64,000 nt of DNA, from positions 45,360,501 to 45,424,500 of the forward strand of contig JARZZO010000006.1 in the NCBI GenBank assembly GCA_030544215.1. Direction: 5' to 3'. Every line of letters starts with the position of its first letter. The stretch's first letter is position 1. This document shows positions 46,777-56,192 of the stretch, one piece after another. The notes under the pieces are model-generated. The model had not been told where the DNA came from, made no database searches, and was given only the letters and a program-made list of their open reading frames with translations. Source of the DNA: Zantedeschia hybrid cultivar. Lineage: Eukaryota; Streptophyta; Magnoliopsida; Alismatales; Araceae. Position numbers and translations under genes: made by a program.

Positions 46777-49605
46777 TCAAGGTTGACTCTCCCCTCCGCC
46801 CTCATCCAACTGGCTCTGGGCCTCGTCAGGCGCGTCCTGTGCTGGTCCTCGACTGGGAAGTGGAGGTGGCCCCATCGCGCTCGGCCCTGCCTGGACGGAA
46901 GACACGGCAGCACTGGCGGTGAAAGCACTCGTCAAACCGCGCTCTTGTCCACGCTGTCGAGCACGCCTGTACCTCTCCTCCACACTCCGGCGCTCATGCT
47001 CTGCAATGCCAAGCTCGACCCGAAGAGCGGATATCTCAGCATCCATCTTCTGCCGCTCCTGCCTTTCCCGCTCTCGCTCCTCGTTGATGAACCCCAGTCG
47101 AGACTGGAGGTGGGCAAACTCTCGAGGAAGATCTCCAGTGGAGAGACGGGCCACCTGCTCCTCCAAAGCGCGGATCCGCGCAGCATCGGCTTCAGCATGA
47201 GCAGCTGCGGCACGGGAATGATCCAGCTCTGCTTCAGCCCTCTGAAGGGCTTCCTGAAGCTCAGAAACCTGTAGAGGAAGATTTTATTAGTTCAAAGCAA
47301 TCAAGTAATCAAGATCAAAAGTCAAAAGTTGAAGAGCTTACCCGAGCAGCACGGTCCTCCTCCGCGAGAGAAGCCCGGTGGATGGCGGAGGCGAGCTGAC
47401 TCTGGAGGTCAGCCAGGGCAGCATCATGGGCGGATGATGAGGATGACGAGGCTCCGAAGGAAGGGGGAGCCGCCTGGGTGTAGACGGCTCGCTGCACCGA
47501 AAGACAACTGTCAGTGATTAATCGCCAAAACAATTAATTAAAAAACATGCATTCATACATACCATATCAAACAACTCCTTCTGGACTTGTTCTAGCTGGA
47601 CCTCCGCATCATGTAGGCGGGCCCGGAGGTCGATGATGACCGCATCACGTGCATCCTGCATATTACACATTCATACATTCATTCACAAACATAAATCAAG
47701 ATAATAATAAAATTGGAGACGCATAAATGCATACTTACATCGAGTGGTTGGAGTAGCCGAAGCTGATCGGCGTAGTGGGCCCGGTACTGCTGGAGGTAGC
47801 CCTCGCTACTCTCCGCGCGGGACTCCACCCGTACGCCCCGATGGTGCCAGTCCTCGTATTGCTCCGGGAACTTGGCACGCCAGTCGGTGAGGGCTTGCTT
47901 GCCCCTCATGCTCCTCCCCACGCCCTCCGGGACTTCCTCGTCTATCCACTCCTGGTGGAGACCCACCGTCCTCATCACGAGCCGGAGGCGGAGGGGCTCG
48001 ATCTCATTGAGGCAATGCACCCACATTTGCCTCCTGAACCTCCTCCTGCCATCCGTCACCCACGGCTGACCCTCCTCGCCCATACCAAGGTACGGGCGCC
48101 AGATCACCTGCATATAGGTTAGAAGCATTCATAAATAAATTGCACTTAAGGAATAAAAAATTGCATTAAATAAGTTAAAATTTTACCAGTAGCTCGGGGT
48201 AATCCAGGAACTGACGGCGGAGGGCCGTCAGCTGGTGGTGCTGTGGAGCCGTGTCCACGATCGGTTGCCAACGGCAGGCCAATGGGACGGCACTGGGTCT
48301 CGCAATCCGCGCTCTGCCGAGCGGGAAATAGTAGTAACTCCACACCTGCATTCATGAACATATAGGTTAGAAAAAACATCATATCATATTGCACTACATA
48401 TCATAAACAAATAATTAAACAATTTAATACCTGAAGAAACGGCGTGACCGCGGACAGATCGGCGAAGAGGTGGGCCAGAAGGGCCGCACCCCAGGCATAC
48501 TCTCCTAAGCTATCTAAGTCATCTAATAAATAAAGAAATCTACAGTGGATGTGGTAGCCCTTCGTACCGAAGAGCAACCGACCGAAGAAGAAGACTAAGA
48601 AGACCCTAAGTTGCCTGTCTACCTCCTCCGCCTGACTAGGGTCACTACAGTAGACTGAGGAAGATGACTCTGCTAATCTATCCTTAAACTCCTCCCGGGT
48701 CTCGTCAGACCGACGCCGGGGCTCGTCTAGTCCTAAGGCTGCCTCTACTTCTACTCTAGGAACCATCCTAGACTCTCTGCCTAGGCTGGACACCTCTATC
48801 CCTAGAAGAGCCTCTGCTAATCCCTGGTAGTTGGGGTAAGTAACCCCACTAACTGGTCGGCCCTCTACTCTGAGGCCAGTGATCCTGGCCACATCCTCTA
48901 GGGTGGGGACCATATGCCCCCACGGCATTAGGAAAGCACGGCTTTCCGCATGCCACCTCTTTCGCAGCACCTGCAGGAGGACCAAATCGAGCCAAAATGG
49001 CTCGATGTCTAGTACCTCGCCGAATCCCATCCGGCGCAGGCGCGCCTTCTGGAAATCCGGGACACCCCTATAGGCACCTATCACTAGGTCCCAGGAGATT
49101 CTAGCCCTCATCACTCCCTGCAAATAAAAAACATAAAAATGGGGGTCAGTAATGAATAAAAACAGGAAAATCAGTTCTGTTTTGAAAGGCGTCAGCCCAC
49201 ATGGACGTCTTTTGAAACACGTCAACATTCCCTGACGCAATTCAAAATTATTTTCTATCTAATTAAAAATTCGGAATTTATCTTGAAAGACGTCAGCCCA
49301 TGGTGATGCCTTTTGAATGGCGTCACCTGGTCTGGACGCCTTTCAAGTCCAGATTTCGGGTTCTTTAAAGAACCTTGTTTTTCCCCTCTTCTCTTCATCC
49401 ATTCACACCACAGGGATCTTACCGTGTGGAGGTTGCCCTCCTCTTCTTCTTCTACTGCCATAGGTGCCAGTGGAGGGAGTTCCTCCTCCAAGAAGGCCTC
49501 GGCCTCGGCTAGCATCGCCGGAACCTCCTCGGGAGGTTCTTCTTCTTGCCTTCGCCGTCTCTTGGCTAGGGTCTTCATCTTCCTGGATCCTTCACCACGC
49601 TCCAT
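46777..49605 (-). CDS. Antisense gene 1 of element C: seven-exon plant-mobile-domain protein, 710 residues
   Basis: Exons on the minus strand: 49605-49423, 49117-48431, 48345-48187, 48107-47739, 47655-47563, 47491-47342, 47268-46777 (stop TGA 46779-46777). Lengths 183, 687, 159, 369, 93, 150 and 492 are all multiples of three. All six introns are GT...CAG, phase 0, 71-85 bp except intron 1 (305 bp). The joined frame has no stop: 710 residues. Residues 1-61 are basic then acidic. Exons 2-3 carry a plant-mobile-domain pattern: PFWLDLVLLQVL, MVPTLEDVARITGL (from about 131), and LQ/VWSYYYFPLGRAR across the exon 2-3 junction, then LACRW. Exons 5-7 are Glu/Arg/Ala-rich and probably coiled coil. Antisense mobile-domain genes are known in Tat elements; the role is unknown. 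The gene converges on pol, and its start is preceded by a CT-rich leader. The intron model is my inference but is strongly self-consistent. Confidence 0.85.
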
Positions 49606-50244
49606 AGCTCGAGTAGAGGGAGTTTTGAGGGAGAGATCGCCGGAGCTCGCCGGAGAGAAGGGAGAAAGAGAAGATTTTGTGAAAAGTGAGGAAGAAAGGG
49701 GGCCTTCGGGGGTCTGTTAACGAAAAGGTTGAAAGGCGTCGACTCAGACAGACGCGTTTTAGGGCGCATAAGTTGAGGCGGCAAGGACAGCTATTTGAAA
49801 TCGATTAAAAGACGTCCACACAGGTGGACGCGTTTCAAGATTTTGGTCAGAGCGGTACAGAGAAAAATGATGAAAGGCGTCTTAATGTGTAGACGCGTTT
49901 CAGGGAATTAATCATGGAATTAATGACATAATCCTGGAGAAAGTAGGAGAGAGGGTTGAAAGGCGTCAACAGTGGAAGACACAATTTAAACTTTAAAATC
50001 AGTTTTTGAGGATTAAATTGAATTTATGGGAAAAGAATTATTGTTGAAAGGCGTCTTTATGAGTGGACGCGTTTTACATTTTACAGAACCCGAGCTGTTG
50101 AATTTTCAGGAAAAATCTAATATTTACTAAAGGAAAAATCATGTGCACATCACAGAAAGTTGAGGAAAGGTTTCAAGGTATGAAAAATCGTTCTTTATTC
50201 AATAAAATTCTTTATTACATCATGAAAAAAGAGAAAGAGGACAT
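49606..50244 (-). promoter_or_regulatory. Upstream region of antisense gene 1, with five spaced palindromes
   Basis: Between the two antisense genes. The first 100 bases before the ATG are CT-rich on the minus strand, like a plant 5' untranslated region. Farther up are five GGCGTC/GACGC palindromes at about 49733, 49786, 49872, 49957 and 50044; the last four are spaced 85-87 bp. No clear TATA box was found. Promoter function is inferred from position. Confidence 0.5.
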
Positions 50245-51627
50245 TTAAGGAAGAATTTCATGAAGACCTTTAAGGTAAGGAAATTTCAATCCTCTATCTC
50301 TATCTTTAGAGGATTTTACACGGTAACTAAAGCCAAGGTTCCACAAAGTAGTAATGATTTGTATGGCTTCATAATCTTCGTCGGATTCCAAGTCACGATT
50401 CTTGATTGGGAGTGTAGGAGAGAACTCGGGGAATTCACGACGGCCCAAGCTAAGTTGAGTAAGGCACCGATGTGGATTGTATAACACAAATTCGGTGGCT
50501 CCAATCAACTTGAGATCCGCTCCTACTGCACGGCGCACCCAAACAGGCTTTCCAACAAGTGCAAGTGGAGACGAGTCGAATATGTCGGATGTCATGAGCT
50601 TTAAATACTCTCTCCAGTCGGCTCGGATCTTGAGTTTTGGAACCTTGTTAATCATGTGCTCATTGAACTTTACAATGTTAGCAATGCAATGAATTGGGCT
50701 ATTCAAGAAGATCTGAGATGGATTTAGAGGCATTTTCTTGCTGTACTTAAATTTGAAGTGAAGTTCAACCCATAAGGCAAAGAATAGCATGCATCCATAA
50801 GGAGGACGGCCCACAGATGCCGCAGAAAGCCCACTATAAAGATATGCTAAGAGTGCAGTGCTAATAGATTTACCTTCAAAGATTGCGCATATGGCACTGA
50901 CTTGATCATCTTCTAAGATGTTATCCTACGCAGGAAAGAACAAGGCACCGGCAAGGCATGTAACTAAAGCTTTCGTTACATCCTCCGCTTCATCCTCCCT
51001 TAGATCATCAATTTCATATAGAGTCCACTCAGCAAGCTTTGTGAGATTGATTCCCTTCTTGATAAGGCATCCTTTAGCTTCTGAAGGATCTTTCATAATC
51101 GATGTCAACAATTGTTGACCGGTGATTTTCTCTCTTGTCAAGGCTATCTTATCTTTGTTATCTTTAGTCTTTGGGAGACCTAAAAGAAGCTCTGCCTCCT
51201 CCAAAAGGATTGTGCACTCGAAGTCTTGGAAGAAGAACGTATGAGTTTGGGGATGCCACCACTCGATCAAGGCACCCATAGCCGCCCAATCTACGTTCGA
51301 ACTTTTGTAATGTTTGGCAAGCACTACAAGACCTTGAAGATTCCACTTGGATATGAACACTTGCATGGAAAGCTTAATACTTTTTGCAAGTTTGCGAATC
51401 CAAGGTAAGGAGGTAAACTTCCTTGGGCCAGGAAATATGGGAGAATTCTGAAAACCAAAAGGAACATGAAGAACATGAAGAATATGAAGAACATGAAGGA
51501 CATGAAGAAGAATTGAAGGGAAGTTGATTGAACTTACTTGAAGATTGGGATTCCTTCCATTGAGATGATTCTCCACATCAGAAAACTTCTCTAAAGACAT
51601 CTTCATCTTCTTGTTTGAAGAATTCAT
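50245..51627 (-). pseudogene. Antisense gene 2 of element C: two-exon mobile-domain-like protein with one amber
   Basis: First ATG at 51627 (MNSSNKKMKMSLEKFSD). Exon 1 ends at 51538 (CTTCAA/GTAAGTTC) and exon 2 starts at 51447 after a TTTTCAG acceptor, phase 0. Exon 2 is open to TAG at 50928-50926 (after AGALFFPA) and continues in the same frame for 226 more codons to TAA at 50247. Motifs: DWAAMGALIEWWHP, FECTILLEEAELLLGLP, ADWREYLKLM. The F-x-E-x-T-x-x-L-E-E-x-E-x-L-L-G-L-P pattern resembles plant mobile domain/DUF7745-type proteins. It is not a duplicate of antisense gene 1 by eye. Total about 430 codons. It may be a single recent nonsense mutation, or the stop may be removed by splicing. 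Function unknown. Confidence 0.65.
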
Positions 51628-51711
51628 CCCTTTTTTTGGAGTTCCTCCTTCTTGAAGCTTGGAAACCTTGGAAACTTTGAAGAAACCTTGAAACTTTGGG
51701 AAAAAACTCAA

Positions 51712-52987
51712 CTTTGGATCTTTGGATTATGATAGGATTGCTTGGGAACAACCTAAGGGTGTTTATATAGAAGGAATTGCGATCCTAGGAAGACTTTTCC
51801 GGATTGGAAAAGGGATGTTCATTGATAGAGTTGGAATTCGAATAGAGAACAGCCAGAAACCTGTTTCTGTGAGTAAAAGGCGTCTACGAGCACTGACGCG
51901 TTTCAATGTTAAATGGCGTCTGCGCGACATGACGCGTTTCAGCCTTTCTGTTATTTATTCGAAATTCTGTGGTTTTTGATGTTTAAATTGAATATTTGTT
52001 TGGAATTACTAACAATTTTGATTGCAGGAAATTCAAAGAAAACCTAAGTAAAGTTGGAGAATGTCAAGAAGATCCCACTGTGGGAATTTATGAAGTCCTG
52101 ACCGTGGCTAAAAAGACGGTTATTTCTACCCTTGTACTATTCCATGTAATTATTTTGCATTCGCATTACTATATGATAAGTATTTACTAGAGTATATCAA
52201 GGACCTTGTGTTTTTGATGAAACTGGAATTTGAGTTCCCCTTCAACAAAAACAGTGATAATTCCAGAAGATTCTTAATCGCACGGATAGGCCGTTGGATT
52301 GTTAATTAGTGAGGACGATGGTTCCACTTTTGTGAAACAGTGCGTGGATAAACGAGCCTCGGCTTAGCACTGGATTACAAGAATTGGTATCTTGACTCAT
52401 TAATGACAATTTAACAATATTATCCTTGATTAATTTATATTTTATTTGACTTTATATTTTTCTTTTAGCCCAGCATGCATCATGTAGGACTTTGAAATCA
52501 TTGTGATAAAGATTAATTATTGATTAAGTTTCAGACCATTTAATCAAAATAACTCAAACATGATATGAAATATTCCATTCTGAATTGAGTATCTTGATTA
52601 TTTTTGAGGTTCGCTTGAAGATATCTTTGGAATTCTACCTTTTTTAGATTCTTTATCCAATATTTCTTGTTTTCTTTTAAGATCCATCATGGCTGCAGCA
52701 CGTCCACATTGGCTGGCAAACGCTCCCCATGATGAAACCTGCAGTGTCTATGACCTGGGGTACTTCCCACTCCGAAGAGGTTGATCGACTTTATTTTATT
52801 TCCTTGTCTACCTCATCCAGACAGGATTGATTCCATTGATCTCTTTGAACTATCTTCACTGATGATTTTGAGAAAAATTCCAATCATGTGATGTTAAGAG
52901 CGTGTCTCATCACACCTTGGCATCACCTTTTCAGTACATTCCATTTCATTTCACTCCCTTGCAAAGACGATGCTAAGGTGAGACAGC
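51712..52987 (+). other. Noncoding region before the 3' LTR of C
   Basis: Upstream region of antisense gene 2, with two palindromes at 51876-51909 and 51912-51943, then about 1 kb with no supported gene. The polypurine signal right before the LTR is weak (AAGGTGAGACAGC, ending 52986). Confidence 0.5.
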
Positions 52988-54310
52988 TGTAGACACGCTA
53001 ATTTTGACATCATTTTGAGTAAATTTCATATCATATAATAATGCCTCATAATGGTTTGATATTTAATCATTGATTAATTTTTATTGATATTTTTGAGTGT
53101 CAGGTTTAACAGACATGTTTAAGTTAATCAATTAAATTGATTTTAATTCAAATTTCAGTTAAAATATGCAGACTTCTAAAAGACGTCGACCTGTGTGGAC
53201 GCGATTTAGAGTTTATTCTTATTTTAACGTTTAAATTTGAATTTTAATCAATTGATTAATTAGATAAAAGGCGTCTGTTAGGGTCGACGCGTTTTAGGTT
53301 TCCTAAGCTATTTTAACTTCTCTTCCGGATGTTTATCCTTATCTTAATTAGTGTAAAAGACGTCTACACATGTAGACGTGTTTTATCTAATAAAGATAAA
53401 GATAAGTTTTCCCGGATATTTATCCTTATCTTAATTAATCTGAAAGGCGTCAGCCATAGTGGACGCGTTTTAGATAATTACAGATAAAGATGAATTAATC
53501 AGTATTTATCTATCGGTTAAGATAGATAAATCCTAGATTTTTCTATGTTAATCGCAAACGCAGAAGAAGCCTATAAATACCTTGCATCTTGAAGACTTAA
53601 AAAAAAAAAGAGCCATTAAGAGAGAGTGTTATTATAGCGAGTTGAAGATCGAAGCAACAACGTCGGAACGCCGGAGCGCTGCCATTTCCAGAAGTCGGCG
53701 TCCTTTCAAGAATCTTCATCCTTTCAAGGCTTCAACAATTGGGCATAAGTGTTTCATTTCTGCATTTTTATTCTACATCTTCATTAATCTTTCATTCTTA
53801 ATATTCACTTCATGCAACACACACCACAGCATCATTTTTCAAAACCTATTTGATTAAGGGGTTTCAAAAGCCATTTAAACAAGTATGTTTGCTGTTCAAC
53901 TGCATGCTTAAAATCATGATTAGTTTAGATACTGCTTCCACTTAAAATTCTCATCATTGTTTCTTTATTTCTTTTCTTTCTGTCTCTGCTGCACTCAACA
54001 ACAACAAGAGAATCAAAAGGGGAAATCAAGCACAAAGCCAGAAGGACTTCTGGACGATCCTCAACCTCAAATTCAACAGCAAGAACAAAGAACGAGAATG
54101 ACTCTCTTTCTTCAGCCGGCTGAAGGAGGGGAATCAAGGACTCAACATCTTCCGTGTTTAAACAGGTAGGCGATCAAAACTCTCTTTTGAAACTTTTAAG
54201 TCAAAAGTTTCTGGCGATCACTGCACTTAGTTGCTGTTTTTAATAGGTTAGTTTGCACTAAACAACATAGATTTTTCATGTTAATCACACGAGCATTTTA
54301 AGCACCTACA
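52988..54310 (+). repeat. 3' LTR of element C
   Basis: 1323 bp, same length as the 5' LTR, about eight substitutions noticed. Ends GCACCTACA and is followed by the GTGTC duplicate. Confidence 0.95.
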
Positions 54311-54315
54311 GTGTC

Positions 54316-54620
54316 TTCTTGGTGTGCGGACCAGCAGCTGTCTCAGTTCCGGGGTATGCCCCGATGTTGTACTTTACTTCTGCCTGTACTTATTTAATTT
54401 GTTGGACCATGTAATTATTGTTGGACTGTATACGGACATTGTTATCTTCCTTCTTGCTCACTTGTTATATCTTTGTAGTCCGTGTGATTGTTATATTTAG
54501 CCTTGTTTAGCGCTTACTCCTCCAGATGTGTTGTGTGAGATTCGGGTGTGAACCCGCAGTTAATGGGCCGACATCCATTTAGTGATGGGGTCTCCGGTCA
54601 TAGGATGGCGGGTCGTTACA
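54316..54620 (+). repeat. 5' LTR of element B, right part
   Basis: Resumes the LTR sequence after the GTGTC duplicate (54311-54315) and ends GGGTCGTTACA at 54620. Matches 58722-59027 of the 3' LTR. Confidence 0.9.
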
Positions 54621-54775
54621 GATGGTATCAGAGCTCAGTCTGGTCGAGTATGTGGTAAACTGGGTTAGATATTATAGTCCAACAATAAGTACGAGTCTGT
54701 ACAGGCGATGGCTGATGGTATAGATTGATAGGTTTTGACGTGTTTTGGTTCGATTTTCGTGTTTGTGGGGTAGTG

Positions 54776-55816
54776 ATGGCACCGAAGAGGAGAGTTTCGT
54801 TGGCTCGTGGTTTGAGAGCAGATGATAGTGGTTCGAGGGCAGAAGGACATAATGTGGATCGATTCATGGAAGCTATGATTGGGGCTATGTCTAGATACCA
54901 GTAGGGAGATGGAAGTGAGGGGTCCAATTCCCGAGGTGGCCAATCCATGGTGATGGAGCGGTTCTTGAAGCTGAAGCCCCCTTCTTTCACGGGTCAACCT
55001 GTTCCAGATGCGGCAGCTCATTGGATTAAGGAAGTGGAGAAGGCGTTTGATGTTCTAGAATGTGCTGAGAGTGACAAGACCTTATTGGCAACCTACTTGC
55101 TGAAGGACGATGCTTATGATTGGTGGGTCACCATCAAGGGGTTGATGTTTCCAGATAGGTCCTTGAGAGAGATTCCTTGGGAAGACTTTGTGAGAGAGTT
55201 TGGCGGGCAAAACTTTCCGAGGCACGTTCGTAGGGCCAAGGAAAAGGAGTTTATGGAATTGGTGCAGGATGGTATGTCAGTTCTAGAATATCAGATGAAA
55301 ATTGTAGCTCTGGGAAGATTTGCTCCACACATATCTGAGCGTGAGGATCTTAGGACGGAGAAATTTTTGGATGGACTTCGGCATGGTCTGAGGGGATTTG
55401 TGGCAGCCCATTGTTGTAAGGATCTGGCGTCAGCAGTTCGGTGCGCGGCAGCGATGGAGATGCAGTTCCAACACGCGGCAAAGGAGTCGGAGCATTCAGC
55501 ACAGGGGAAGCAGCAAAGCAGGGATAGATCAGCGGTCTTTTCGTCAGGTGGTTCGAGTTCCTTTGAGGTTGAGTTCCAAGAGGTGCCTTGTGACGAGGAT
55601 GAAGATGGGTCGGTTCAGCAGATGCAGACAGAGGTCAGCTGGCAACAGGAAGCGAGGCAGAACGGTGCGGATCGTTGTCCCCGTTGTGGCATGTTTCATG
55701 GTAATCGGATATGTCCATTGATCACTGGTAGCTGTTTTGGCTGTGGCAGGAAGGGACATCTCGCGAGGAACTGTCCCCAGAAGAATAAAGCAAGTCAGGA
55801 GCCGAGTGGTCAGTAG
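54776..55816 (+). pseudogene. Gag of element B, one in-frame amber codon
   Basis: The ATG at 54776 opens MAPKRRVSLARGLR, with TAG at 54902-54904 (codon 43). The same frame then runs open to 55816. The ATG at 54947 could give 289 residues. Retrotransposon Gag core: DAYDWWVTIKGL, FGGQNFPRHVRRAK, LEYQMKIVALGRFAP. C terminus has a first cysteine-rich motif (CPRCGMFHGNRIC) and a canonical zinc knuckle C-x2-C-x4-H-x4-C (CFGCGRKGHLARNC). It would form virus-like particles and bind RNA. Only 0.4 kb of noncoding sequence separates it from the 3' LTR, so protease, RT and integrase are absent. The amber suggests even gag is now impaired. Confidence 0.85.
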
Positions 55817-56179
55817 GTGTTCGAGACGTGAGTGGAGTTGCGTCTCTTTGTGGAGGTCCGAGAGGCTGTGCTAGAAGAGCACTTTTATCTTGTCTTGTTC
55901 GGAGATGGTTGTGAACTCTTGTGGCACTTTTATGTATTTGGGTTTGGTAGAGAATCAGTTTTGCAATGTGTGCCTTGCTAGTGTGTGGTTATTTTGATCT
56001 TTCAGCTTTTTGTCAGAATCGAGAATCTTGGTTAGCTTGGAGTGAATGTGATTGGCTAATTTTGTGGAGTCTTGTGTGTGTGATTGGTGAGGATGATTGT
56101 TGTGATCGGTATGCCGGCACGTGATGGTTAGCCGAGTTTTGCGTTGAGCGGTTGCAAATTTCGTGGACGAAATTCTTTT

Positions 56180-56192
56180 AAGGGGGGGAGAA
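56180..56192 (+). other. Polypurine tract of element B
   Basis: AAGGGGGGGAGAA directly before the 3' LTR start TGTAAGG at 56193. Confidence 0.9.

Larger units (their letters stand above)
35334..54310 (+). mobile_element. Young 19-kb Tat/Ogre-like gypsy element C with antisense genes
   Basis: LTRs 35334-36656 and 52988-54310, each 1323 bp with about eight differences by eye. Ends TGTAGACACG...GCACCTACA. Target duplication GTGTC at 35329-35333 and 54311-54315. Primer site at 36664. Order: leader, gag (broken), protease (broken), likely intron, RT-RNase H-archaeal-type RNase H-integrase (open), 3' untranslated region with inner polypurine tract and tandem repeat, antisense gene 1, antisense gene 2, 3' LTR. 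Dual RNase H, G-patch-like segment and antisense genes place it in the Tat lineage near Ogre. Confidence 0.95.

Noticed and set aside
46750..47274. 174-residue plus-strand frame and other plus-strand frames at 47.3-49.7 kb
   Set aside because: Shadows of antisense gene 1 exons, which explain the open reading and the splice sites.
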